From NCBI GenBank assembly GCA_916048095.2, contig OU696584.1:8165444-8229443 (forward strand): a stretch of 64,000 nucleotides of DNA, read 5' to 3'. A program made the position numbers and the translations under genes. Below, in pieces: positions 1 through 47,651 of the stretch. The notes beneath the pieces are model-generated. The model had not been told where the DNA came from. It saw only the letters and a program-made list of their open reading frames with translations, and searched no databases. Origin of the DNA: Sacculina carcini (taxonomy: Eukaryota; Arthropoda; Thecostraca; Sacculinidae). Each line of letters starts with the position of its first letter. Position 1 is the stretch's first letter.

Positions 1-152
1 ACACATACACAGACTGATACACACAAACACACACACACTGACACACACTGACACTGATACACACACTGACACACACTGACACTGATACACACACTGACAC
101 ACACACTGACACTGATACACACACACTGATACACACTGACACACTCACACTG

Positions 153-226
<74 letters not shown>

Positions 227-335
227 ATACACACACTGACACACTGACACACACACACACACAAATACACACACACACACACAGATACACATACACAGAC
301 TGATACACACAAACACACACATACACACACACAAC
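1..335. repeat. AC / CTGACACA microsatellite
   Basis: The window opens inside a Cav3 intron made of AC repeats mixed with CTGATACACA and CTGACACA units. The same CACTGACA unit recurs at 12298 and 15063. A second short AC tract lies at 473-502. Confidence 0.95.
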
Positions 336-744
336 GGGCATACAGAGCGAGATGAAAAGATGAGATGACGTAATAATGTTCAGTTTAGTATTGTTGTAGC
401 GGCCTCATGATCAGTACTCACATCTCACGTCTGTGATATTAACATATGTAATATTGCTCACATAGACACTGACACAAACACACACACACACACACACACA
501 CATGATCACTCATAAACAATATAATTCATCACAACATCCTATCTTCCCTCCTTTGCTAATTGCCAATCATCAGAATGGTGACCGAGTGTATAATACTTGA
601 AGCAGAAATTTCTCAAAGACCGCCTCATGTAGTCATATTGTCCATATTGCCATAATTAATCATATTATCTCATATCATATATATTATTATTATTAATAGT
701 CCAATTATTAATAAATAGCTCAATAGCTATCTAGTTCCATTCAA

Positions 745-1177
745 ATGGAGTCATTTTTTCAACAAAAGTGTGTATGTGTGTGTGTATGTGTGCATGTGTG
801 TGTATGTATCTATGTATGTGTGTGTGTGTGCTTATGTGTGTGTCTGTGTGTGTGCTTATGTGTGTGTGTGTATGTGTCTATGTGTGTGTCTGTGTATGTG
901 TGTGTGTATTTATGTGTACGTATGTGTATGTATGTATGTGTTTATGTTTGTGTTTGTATGTATGTGTATCTATGTATGTGTGTGTTTATGTGTGTTTTTG
1001 TGTGTCTATGTGTGTGTGTCTGTGTATGTGTGCGTATGTGTGTATCTGTGTATGTGTGTGTATGTGTGTATCTGTGTATGTGTGTGTGCTTATGTGTGTG
1101 TGTGTTTGTGTGTGTCTATGTCTGTGTATGTGTATGTGTGTGTGTGTGTATGTGTATGTTTATGTGTGTGTGTGTTT
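745..1177. repeat. TG-rich microsatellite running into an acceptor
   Basis: About 430 bp of TG with interspersed TATG and TCTG units, ending about 10 bp before the exon at 1188. It replaces the usual pyrimidine tract and is open in several frames as Cys/Val repeats with no coding meaning. Confidence 0.95.
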
Positions 1178-1187
1178 GAGCGAGTAG

Positions 1188-37485
<36,298 letters not shown>

Positions 37486-38125
37486 CAGAACGCCATCAAA
37501 TAACTCCACTCACTAAACTACTTCCATTTCAACCAATTGTCGTTATGGTCTTGTGATCTTATGCAGTCGTTATTTTTCCATTTGACATTTGTGTTTTGAG
37601 TTTTGTTCGATTTGCTTGTGTTGCTGGAAGACGTGTCGACAATTCATCACGTGCATGTCACAGATAAAATCCGACATGAACCTCGAACAAAATACTGCGG
37701 ATACGCGGTCAACAGCCCGCCATGACAAATCCTCTATATCTACATGTGTGTGTGTGTGTGTGTGTGTGTATGTTCTAACCCGGACACCTGTAAAAGTACT
37801 CATTAATGGTCAACCCTGCCCTGCGGCGGTCCCTGTCGTTTTGTGTGTGTGTGTGTGTGTGTGTCAGAGAGAGGTAGAGAGGTGGATGAGAGAAAGAGCG
37901 CGTCTGTGTGTGAGGTTGATAGACTAAATGACCCAATAATTGCCTTCCATTGTGTATTGCTAGATGCAAAACATAATTTATGTGTGAGTGTAATACATGC
38001 TGCCTTGTGTTCACCGTCTCTTCACAATGAATTTGGCTCGATGTGAAAAAACGTTGATAACCACTGCAATACACAGTATATAAACCAAGATCAAGCTTGA
38101 ACACAAACTATTAAATACCCAAACG

Positions 38126-38131
38126 AATAAA
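38126..38131 (+). terminator. Poly(A) signal candidate for Cav3
   Basis: AATAAA about 640 bp after the Cav3 stop and about 250 bp before the stop of the convergent AUH gene. The interval 37486-38378 otherwise holds two TG tracts (37744, 37841) and no gene. Confidence 0.4.
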
Positions 38132-38378
38132 TACAAATCGCATTAGAATGCATCTCGCGTCACGATTGGAAAGTGCGTAATGAACATATGTTTCATGGAA
38201 AATTGCTGAAAACCAGACAGTTTCCTGTTAAATACCCGGCTTGCGTAAGCCCTAGCAATATACTCAAATTTAAATTTGTACTGAATTTGTAACATCCACA
38301 CACACACACATGTTACGTCGTTCAAATCACCACTCATCTCGTGTATATGTGTCACACGCACCTCCGCCGTGCGCATAT

Positions 38379-39320
38379 TTACTGGCCGGTGTAGAGAGGA
38401 GAGCGTTTCTCGCGAAATGCCGCCAGTCCTTCGAGTCGGTCGTTTGTGGGAATCACTTGAGCGTAGCACGCTTGTTCTATAGCCAGACCTGTGGCAAGAT
38501 CGGTCTGCATGCCTCGATTAATTGCCTCCTTGGCCATCCGAACTGCCACCGGGCCGCACGAGCAGATCCGCTGAGCTAGTTCCACGGCTCGCCGGTAGGC
38601 GGCGTCTCCGTCGCTGTTCTGCTCGGCCACTTCATCAACGAGGCCAATTCTCCACGCCTCCTCCGCATCCACCGTTTCCCCGCTGAAGATGAGCCGCTTG
38701 GCTCGGCTGGCTCCCACGAGACGTGGCAGCAGTTGAGTGCCGCCCGCACCAGGTATTATGGCCAGCCGGGTCTCGACCAGTCCCATGCGTACCCCCCTGT
38801 GTCCCCCATCCCCATCGCCGGCCGCCACGCGCAAGTCACACGCCAGAGCCATCTCGAGGCCGCCGCCAAGCGCCAGTCCGTCGAGCGCCGCCAGTGTGGG
38901 GGTCGGCAGCTCGCGCAACTCGCTCATGAGCGCACGAGCCGAGCTGACGAACGGCGCCACCTCGACGGCCGACATGGCAGCGCGCTCCTTGAGATCAGCG
39001 CCGGCGCAGAACACGCCCGGCACGAGACTGCGCACCACAAGTGCACGCACGCGGCTGTCGTGGCGCAGATGTTGCAAGTGCCGGCGCATCTGGTCGAGCA
39101 GATGGCGACCAATGGCGTTTTTGGCACGCGGTCGGTCAAGAACCAGCACCGCCACGCCCTCTGGCGGACCAGCCACGAACTCGAGCTTCACTTCACTCTC
39201 AGCGCAGGATTCTGGCGGCGTCACGTGCGAAATGCCGCGCACAGACACCACTGAGCAGGCCAAACTTGAGCGGCAAGAGGCCAGGCGCGCCATTGCACGC
39301 CGAGGACCACTCACGAGCAT
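38379..39320 (-). CDS. AUH: 3-methylglutaconyl-CoA hydratase (AUH type), intronless
   Basis: Enoyl-CoA hydratase of mitochondrial leucine breakdown, converting 3-methylglutaconyl-CoA to HMG-CoA; the human protein also binds AU-rich RNA. Seen: crotonase motifs VPGVFCAGADLKERAAM (oxyanion hole), DGLALGGGLEMALACDLRVA (first catalytic Glu), MGLVETRLAIIPGAGGTQLL (second Glu) and the C-terminal AIEQACYAQVIPTNDRLEGL, closely matching AUH rather than general crotonases. The first 40 residues (MLVSGPRRAMARLASCRSSL...) are Arg/Ser-rich, as in a mitochondrial presequence. I chose the Met at 39320; the frame is open up to a Met at 39524. One exon only, with an extra GDGDGGHRG loop after DLRVAA. Lys residues of the human RNA-binding helix are mostly Arg/His here. 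Tail-to-tail with Cav3. Confidence 0.93.
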   Translation of the reverse strand: MLVSGPRRAMARLASCRSSLACSVVSVRGISHVTPPESCAESEVKLEFVAGPPEGVAVLVLDRPRAKNAIGRHLLDQMRRHLQHLRHDSRVRALVVRSLVPGVFCAGADLKERAAMSAVEVAPFVSSARALMSELRELPTPTLAALDGLALGGGLEMALACDLRVAAGDGDGGHRGVRMGLVETRLAIIPGAGGTQLLPRLVGASRAKRLIFSGETVDAEEAWRIGLVDEVAEQNSDGDAAYRRAVELAQRICSCGPVAVRMAKEAINRGMQTDLATGLAIEQACYAQVIPTNDRLEGLAAFREKRSPLYTGQ

Positions 39321-39929
39321 GGAAGCAGAACAGGTCTCGATTGTTGACACAAACGAAGGCGCTATACACAGTTTGACGCTAGAAACTGGAATAAATTTTA
39401 CGACAGACGGCTGAACTACCTGAATAATACAGGACAACAAATTTCTGCGGCAAAAACAGCACCAAACAGTGAATATTGTACAATTTTGCACGATCATTTC
39501 ATATCTGGTGTTAGTTTTTCTCAATGCTCTTTGCTGTTACGCATTGACGACTCATTATAATCAGTCAATGCGTAACAAGAACCAAAATGTAAGAATGAAT
39601 TCTCATCATTAATATCAGTTCAGTATATTTCACATCAGTTCAATTCAATTCAATTCAATGTATTTGTTATAGCGCCTGTCATACACGGGCGCGCAGCAGC
39701 TAAACAGTATGTACAAGCGGACAAAGCTAAACAGTTATTACAGAAACAATAAAAAGAACACATGAATGAATAAATATAACACGATTCAAATAACACAATG
39801 AACACATTTACACAATGAGAAGAACACATTGAAGAGTGATTGAAGAACACAATAACAGAGTACAATGAACATAATTAGACTAAAACATAGATAAACACAA
39901 ACATACATGCATTCCCGCTCACACACATA

Positions 39930-40499
39930 TCAGAGAGAGGCAAAAGGAGTCAAGGAATGAGTCACGGGATCAAAGGAAATTTCGACAAGATGTTTACGTA
40001 GAGAAGAGGTAAAAGATCGATACGTGAGCGAGGAGGTGATATGAGAAGGGAGCGAGTTATATAATCGAGGACCGTAGAACGAGAACGATTTAGAAGACCA
40101 GGCAGATTCATTGAGGGCGCGAGGACAGCATAGAGGAGCAGAATGACGGGAAGTGGGATTAGAAGAGGGATAGAGCAGATCAGAAAGATATAAAGGTTGA
40201 TTGTGAGCATGTAAGAGTTTGAATATTATGCAGCAGATTTTGAAGTGAATGCGCGATTTAATAGGAAGCCAACGGAATTGAAACAGAAAAGGAGAAGTAT
40301 GGCGACAGAAGATAGGATGCAAAACAAAACGACAGGACTGATTCATTACGCGCTGAAGAATTTTTAAAGAATAATTAGGACAGCTGAAGTGGAGTGAGTT
40401 GCAGTAGTCGAGCCTGGAGAAGATAAGAGAATGAATAAGCTTGATTGCAGAGGGCTGATCGAGACAGGGACGGATGGGATAGAGCGAGCGAAGAATCAA
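39930..40499 (-). pseudogene. LINE ORF2 part 2: thumb and C-terminus
   Basis: SAIKLIHSLIFSRLDYCNSL, FRWLPIKSRIHFKICCIIFK, CCPRALNESAW and SFTSSLRKHLVEISFDPVTH are typical of the L2/CR1 C-terminus. The preceding in-frame bases encode ..TARTCRLILRSLYPIRP, showing continuity with part 1 across a frame change. Confidence 0.86.
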
Positions 40500-42805
40500 G
40501 CGACAAGTGCGAGCTGTAGAAAGGATATTGGTTGAGAAGGAGGAGGAGGATGAAGAGCGATAAATTCAGATTTAGAAGTGTTCAAGAGGAGGCGACGTGA
40601 GGAGGTCCAGGTCGAGATAGCAGAAAGTACGTCAGACAAGGTATTAGGATGCGAGAGAGAGCAAGGGAGATAGAATTGGATATCGTCTGCATAAATATGG
40701 AAAGGAATGGAGTAGCGCCTAAGGATGGGACAAAGAGAGGACATGTAGACATTGAAAAGGAGAGGACCAAGAATAGAGCCTTGAGGAACACCGGACTTAA
40801 GAGGGAGCACAGTGGAAACGGAGGAATTGAACTTAACAGAAAAAGTGCGACCATGCAAGTAAGAACGAAGTAGTGAGAGAGCGGAATGCGAGACACCGAG
40901 ATGGAGGAGGTCATCGATGAGAATAGAATGATCAACCAAGTCAAAGGCAGAGCTCATATCAAGTAGAACTAGAAGAACAGAATGACGATAAGAGAAGGAG
41001 GAAAGAATACCTTGGGAGACAGAAATGAGAACGGATTCAGTAGAATGACCAGGGCGGAAACCGGATTGGTGAGAGTCAAGAGCATTGCAGACATAAGGGG
41101 ATAACTGAGAGAAAATTGCAGATTCGAGGAGTTTGGAGGAAAAGCTGAGGAGGGAGATAGGACGATAGTTACTACATAAAGAAGGATCGAGAGAAGGTTT
41201 TTTGAGGATAGGATGTACATGGGCGTGCTTGTCGGCAAGAAAATCACCGTGCAAGAAAGAGGAGTTGACTAAGTGAAGTAGGTAAGGAATCAAGGAGTTG
41301 AAGGATGGAACAATAACTCGGAAATTAATGGGATCAGCAGGAGAGGAAACGAATTTACATGTGGACAGGAGAGAAAGGAAGTCGGAGAGGACCAGTTGAG
41401 AAAAAGACGAGAGCTGGCAGTGGGATGTAGTACGAGAGAGAGGGACATTCACGAGAGGGATTTTAGATTGCGCAGATTCAATTTTGTTCACGAAGTAGGA
41501 AGAGAGTTCGTCAGCAGTGAGAGAAGAACTAGCAGAGGGAGGACGGAGACCGCAGAGAGAGTTGAGTATATTCCAGAGGGCTTTGGGAGAGCGAGATAGA
41601 GAGGAAAGGCGTGAGGAGTAGTAAGCTTGCCTAGCAGAGGATAGGGAGGAAATATAGTTAGAACGAGCAGAGCAAAAGGCCGACCAGTCATCCGCGAGCC
41701 GAGTGCGTCGCCAGATACGCTCCAAAGCACGGAGACGGCGCTTAAGACAAGTAAGAGAGGGACAGCTCCAAGGAGAAACACGAGGACGGTGAGAGCGGAA
41801 CGAGAGAGGAAAAATGAGGTTATTGATATCAGACAAAGTGGAGTATAAGAAGGGATAAATTGAAGACGGAGGGAGTGAGTGAAGAACATGCAAAGGGAAA
41901 TGGTTAGATATAAGATTGTGAAACGTAAGAGGATTAAAATTCCTGAAATTTCTGAAAAGGGTGAATGCTGGTGGAGGATTAGAGGATTTACACGCCGGCA
42001 ATGACGTAAGGATAACACTGTGGTCAGAGAAGAGAGGATCAGGAGGAAGAACAATGACTTCGGATGGCGGTACATCAGAAGAAAGAACTGGAGAAGGGAA
42101 AAGGACTAGATCAAGAGAATGACCCGATGTGTGAGTGGGAGAGGAAACAGGGGAGACTAGACCATGAGAATCAAGAATAGAAATGAAAGTCGATGCGAAG
42201 GAGGAGCGAGAGGGACAGTCAACCCAAAAGTTAAAGTCACCAAGGATAATGAAACGGCTGGAGAAAGAAAAAACTATAGCGTCAAGGAGCGAGGAGAATT
42301 CAGAGAAGAAAAGAGGAGTAGACCGGGGGTGATTATGCCGGTAGATAACGAGAATACAGAATTTATGAGAGGAGCGACTTGATGACATACAGAGTGGAAG
42401 AAATTCGAAAGAAGAAGGAGGAGGAATGGGATCAGATAAGAGAGATATTGGAAGAGATTTGGAAAAGATGCAGCCCACTCCACCACCAGAGAATTTAGAA
42501 TCAGAACGAGATTTGTGAAGAAAAGAAAAGTTAGAAGGAAGGTTAGCCATGAAAGATGGAATATCAGACTCAAATAGCCAGGTTTCGGCTAGGCAGAGAA
42601 TTGAAAGGACATGAAAGCAGAGAAGGTGGTTAAGGTAGGTGAATTTGTTTCGACAAGATCTTATGTTAAGGAAACCGATAGAAAAAGATGAAGAAGAGCA
42701 TGAAGAAGCAGCAGGTTGAACATCAGGTGAGGAGTTGGAAGAATGGTGAAAGGAAGGCGAGGGGGCAGAGGAACGGGACGACGGCGCGGATGGAAGGGAA
42801 GGTAG
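40496..42805 (-). pseudogene. LINE ORF2 part 1: endonuclease and reverse transcriptase
   Basis: The frame is open from 42805; the first Met is at 42550, but the endonuclease already starts upstream with LNIRSCRNKFTYLNHL and LCLAETWLF. Further APE-endonuclease motifs: IILGDFNFWV, PLFSDHSVIL. RT motifs in order: SNYRPISLLS, LLVLLDMSSAFDLVDHSI, SGVPQGSILGPLLF, and the catalytic FHIYADDIQFYLP. The frame ends after HPPPPSQPISFLQLALVA, where a deletion/frameshift near 40500-40560 has removed about 30 residues normally found between RT and thumb. Part 2 continues in another frame. Confidence 0.88.
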
Positions 42806-43383
42806 TCAGGCGGACGATTGAAGCGAGGACGATGAAGAAGGAAGAGAGGAAGGTGGAGAGGACAAAGCCACAGTCGAGGGATGGAACAGGAGGTCATCAG
42901 AAGTGGCAGTGCGCAAACGAATAGATTCGCGAACAGAGACAAACGAAGGACACGACGAGAGAAACGATGAGTGCGAGTGGGGGCGAGACGAGACTGCGCA
43001 GTTATTGCACTTCGTTACATATCAGATTATACAGAGTACTCACCCGCAGTATAATAAATAATACCCGGGTCGGATCCTGACCCAAGTATATCAACCAACA
43101 TAAATTAACAACTCCCCACGAAACGGAGAATCCCTGCTGTAAACAACCTTACTACAAACGACTTCGAAGCGGTGGTAATGCAAGAAATTTAGTATTCATA
43201 AATTTATCAATTGCGTTGTGTACAAATCATTCTGTATGTATCAATGTATTTTCATAGTTCTTGTATACCAGAAAAAAATTCGGGGAGCTCCCGAGAAGCA
43301 CGTGCTCTAGAAAAACATATTATTAACTGCCAAGGCATTTTTGACGAGTACGCGACAATAAAACGACGCTGTATACATGCGAT

Positions 43384-46300
43384 ACGTTGTGACGGTAAAA
43401 ACGGGGACATGGATAAAACGGGGACATCGACGCATTTGATACAAGCTCTGACGCATTTGAAGGGATTTGAAGGAATCTCACTGTATGGTGTTAGGATTTT
43501 GAAGGAATTCTAAGATTTTTCACCCAACCTGGTGCATGTCTACTGTATGGCGCGGTGGCAGTAAAGTAACAAGTTGCTTGGTGAAAATGGGGACATCGAC
43601 AAGTCTCTATTGTTATTTATTGAAGTTATAGGGTTTGATTTCGATGCATGCTGGTTTTTATTATTGGAGCATGTTTGCTATTGGGAATATTTATCCGTTC
43701 ATGTTCCATGCTGTCATGAACTTTTACCGTTTATGTAAACGTTAACAGTTGATTGGACTTGAGTAGTGAAGTTATGTTTTTGTTGTTTGCTCTTATTTGT
43801 CTTTTTCCTCATTTTTGCTTCGTATGTCATTGAAGAAGTATATACGTTATGAGCATATACGTATATACGTATATACGTAAGTATATACGTATATGAGCAT
43901 ATACGTTTTTTGTCGTCAGACATCTCAATTTCTGTTTAAGTTTCGTTGGCTCCCCATTTTTCATCGTATTCATTTTCTCCTTTGCTGTATTATTTTTAGA
44001 CCTATTCACGACCCTAGTCAACCCTCTTATCTTTCTGGTATCCTCACTGTATCTACTGCTCCTCGTCCTCTTATTTGCCCTAGAGCCTTGAACGAGTCAT
44101 CTTGGTCTTGTAAGTATTTTTCTTTCTTTGCTCACCGACTGGACAACTCGCTTCTCGTACTGTTCTATCAGCCACTTCCTAATCCTCATTACGTTCGGCA
44201 CTCTTTAGATTCGTTTTGGCGGCGTCAGCAACCACTAAGCACGTTATATCATTTGAATGTGTACATGCAGTGTGCTTGTTGTGTGTGTGTGTGGTTGTGC
44301 GTGCTTGTTAGTGTGTTATAGCCAGTATCGTGTTGGACTAGTGTGTGAATACATCCTGTAACTTGTGTTGTAACTGTGGAAGCGTTTCCCACGTCATGTT
44401 TCCTTTTGTCAGTTACACTTGTGCTCGTTCATGTTTTGTGTTTCTCTTTGAATATTTTTGGCTCATCTTGCTGTTTTATGCGCGGGTGTTTTTGATATGT
44501 GCTATACCAAATAAATGTGAATGTTTGTGTTTTGGTCATTGTATGACGGTTTTTGTGGTTTACTTGTGTTCAAAAACAATTTAGTTTATATGGGAAGTTT
44601 CGTTAGCAGTTTACCACAGGTATTTGTAGCGTTGTTGTTCTCGATGGCGCTTCGGTCGATGTCGACCATTCCAGTTTTAAATTGATATGTATCAGTTAAG
44701 ATGACCGTGAAAATAGTTGCAAACCTTGATCTGATTGTCACAACACCAATATGTTGAGATGTTGATCTTGGTCTTCGTCGTTCGGCTGATCGTGAAGTCT
44801 TCTGAGTTCCTCTTGTTGTTGTGTTCCGCGATAACAAGTAATAGTCACCCAGTGGAAGTTTAATTGTGTATTGACAGTAACCAGTCAGCTCTACTACCTT
44901 AAAGCTACTACTAAAACTAAATCTCTAGTCTCTCCAGTATCTCTAGTCTTCATAGTCTCCCCAGTATTCATTATCCATTCTCTGTGTCTAGTATCTAGTC
45001 CCAGTCTCCGGTGTCCCGCCCTATTTTCAGCACAACACGGGTATATATACCCACGACCACATGTCGTCGGCTCAATGCGTCACAAGTAATGCGAGTTGGC
45101 CAAACAGCACGGCTACACAACCAGGACACACGCTATTTCTAAACATGTTCTGACTGCACACACGCGTGTTACCATGATCTGTTCAGCCAAGTCAGACACA
45201 CAAAAAGGTCATAAATTAACTGTCAAGTTACTTCACACATTACCAATCATATCAGGCGCAGTGTACTACTGTCGCCACCCAACCACAAATGAGCCTAACG
45301 ACAGCTGCACAAGCAGGCCGCGAAAAGAACGCGAAAGTAAACTGAGAGAGCGAAAAAACTGAGTAAACTGACGGACAGAAAACTGGTCTGATTATAACTG
45401 TTATACTGATATCCAAGTAACATTTTGATTCTTTTGTCGTATTTTCAGTTTCGGTTAGTTACCTACTTTTCATTTGTTATATTGTCAGTCCTACATTTGT
45501 GGATCGTGTGCGGTGCATCACATGCTTGATGCGCTCTGTTATGTCTATAATGAAGACATGTCTGTGAAGAAGACATTGTTTATTATCGAAGCGTTTCCTG
45601 AATGTTGGCTGTTTCCTGACAATACATGACTTATTTCCAGCTCGCCTGAAACTCATAGTTTCACCATGTCTTACTGAATCATACTTTGTTCAGCCACTGG
45701 GATAGCTGAGTGTAATGCAGGTGTCCATGTCCACATGTCCCCCTTCACACACGCACACATACACAAGCGCTGGCACACGCAGCTGGTCATTGGTCCGTTG
45801 GCTGTTGGAGCTCTCAGCCTATCCGTTGATCTGCCAATGATACGCGTATTTTACAGCGTGCTTCATCTGGAAGTATCACCTATTTGAATGATATTCGAAG
45901 AAAAACAAAATGAGGAAAAATACGATCAAACAAGAAGAACATCACTTCACTAGATAAGTTCTGTTAAACATCACTTCACTAGTTCAGTTCTGTTAAACAT
46001 CACTTCGCTAGTTCAGTTCTGTCAAAGACGTGGTCATAATGGAGGCAATGTATTATCTGTACTCAGCAACAGCAAGCAGCGCAACAACTCACTCAACATT
46101 CGCGACTGCGCACGCACACACTCCACTTCAGGATGGACAAACAAGCATATATACAAATCAGACATAGTCATACGCAAGCGGGCGTACCAATGTAGTCACA
46201 CACAATGCAAGCGAATTCTACACCCAAGGTCGGTTAGCGAATGTACAAGCCTGTAAAGACACGTTTACATCAACAAGTTCAATCCACTATTTACACGTTT

Positions 46301-47000
46301 ATATAAACGATAAAAGTCGATTTCAGATTTGAACATTAAACGAAAAATACTCCCAGTAGCTTATATAAACTCAACACTAGCCCGCACCAAAAACAAACCC
46401 TATGACTTCAATAAATAACAATAGAAACTTGTTGATGTCCCCATTTTCACCAAGCAACTTGTTACTTTACTGCCACCGCGCCATACAGTAGACATGCATG
46501 CATTTACGTATATACGTATATACGTATATGCTAATAACGTATATACTTCTTCAATGACATACGAAGCAAAAATGAGGAAAAAGACAAATAAGAGCAAACA
46601 ACAAAAACATAACTTCACTACTCAAGTCCAATCAACTGTTAACGTTTACATAAACGATAAAAGTTCATGACAGCATGGAACATGAACGGATAAATATTCC
46701 CAATCGAAAACATGCTCCAATAATAAAAACCAGCATGCATCCAAATCAAACCCTATAACTTCAATAAATAACAATAGAGACTTGTCGATGTCCCCATTTT
46801 CACCAAGCAACTTGTTACTTTACTGCCACCGCGCCATACAGTAGACATGCACCAGGTTGGGTGAAAAATCTTAGAATTCCTTCAAAATCCTAACACCACA
46901 CAGTGAGATTCCTTCAAATCCCTTCAAATGCGTCAGAGTTTGTATCAAATGCGTCGTTGTCCCCGTTTTATCCATGTCCCCGTTTTTACCGTCACAACGT
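43384..47000. mobile_element. Long inverted-repeat (foldback-like) element
   Basis: The left arm 43384-43848 and right arm 46536-47000 are inverted copies of about 465 bp with only a few differences seen by eye. The ends read ACGTTGTGACGGTAAAAACG / CGTTTTTACCGTCACAACGT. The palindromic ACGT could be a 4-bp TSD, giving a TIR of TGTGACGGTAAAAACGGGGA. GGGGACA motifs repeat near the ends, candidate transposase sites. A partial extra copy of the right arm lies at 46396-46500 and diverged copies at 45890-46360. No transposase seen; probably non-autonomous. Confidence 0.85.
43905..44330 (+). pseudogene. L2/CR1-like RT C-terminal fragment inside the inverted-repeat element
   Basis: CRQTSQFLFKFRWLPIFHRI, LLCCIIFRPIHDPSQPSYLS and CPRALNESSWSCKYFSFF match the C-terminus of the neighbouring LINE (FRWLPIKSRIHFKICCIIF). 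It starts right at the inner edge of the left arm. The rest of the spacer (44331-45880) has no recognised gene. Confidence 0.75.
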
Positions 47001-47651
47001 TTTTGCCAATCATTGGCGCGGTTTCTGGTGCGTGGTTTATTGCGTTGTTAGGTGATTTTTTGTGTTCGTAATGATCAATTCCTAATTCTTTTAATAATAT
47101 TGATCGGGAAAAATTAGGATGGGGTTAAGCTGCTGATTTATTTTCTCGTTTTTTTGCCATATTAGTTAACATTTGTTATTCCTGGAATCTCATGTTCATT
47201 TATGGGCACAGGCTTAGTGCCCAGTTTATTAGTAAGCTCATTATTCTGCTTGACAGCGTTTTTATTCATTTATAATTTTCTATGGTCTTTTGCATCTTAT
47301 ACATTATGGTTAGAAGGTTTTATGCGCATTTGAATCAGAATAGTAGTCATTCGTTTGACTTATCACGGCTGTTCTTTTTTAACCGAATGCTGGGCGTTTT
47401 AGCTTTGCGCATTCCACTCACTTGGAGAATGTTAAGTGTTGTGTATTCGCGCTTAACGTGCATGTTTCTTTAGCTGCATTGTTGTGAATTGGGATGCACA
47501 TTTTTAATTTTATGTGAATGTCAAATTGCGTCGAGGCTTTCTATGCTAATTTTTATGATAATTAACCGTTGTTGTTTTTGCAGGTCTTATGTGATTGAAT
47601 ATTTCATTCTGTGCGGAATGCTCATCAGTCTTGTTTGAGAGAGATTTTTCT
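47001..47651 (+). other. Upstream region and 5' UTR of the chromodomain gene
   Basis: AT-rich. A plausible 3' splice site TTGTTTTTGCAG ends at 47583, implying an upstream non-coding exon. No TATA box or initiator can be assigned with confidence. The inverted-repeat element ends 650 bp before the start codon. Confidence 0.45.

Larger units (their letters stand above)
39636..43000 (-). mobile_element. L2/CR1-like LINE, near full length
   Basis: Minus-strand non-LTR retrotransposon: endonuclease, reverse transcriptase, thumb/C-terminus, then a 3' UTR ending in TATAGCGC...CAATG and short AATTG/TTCAA direct repeats at 39636-39658. The 5' limit is not visible; similarity fades near 43000. Sits between AUH and the inverted-repeat element. 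Confidence 0.85.

Noticed and set aside
38733-39414. Long plus-strand open frames opposite AUH
   Set aside because: Shadows of a GC-rich coding exon; no motif, and the minus-strand frame has full crotonase homology.
41396-42382. Plus-strand frames inside the LINE
   Set aside because: Antisense to the readable endonuclease/RT sequence.
43211-43513. 100-codon plus-strand frame before and inside the inverted-repeat element
   Set aside because: Overlaps the transposon terminus, no homology, no splice context.
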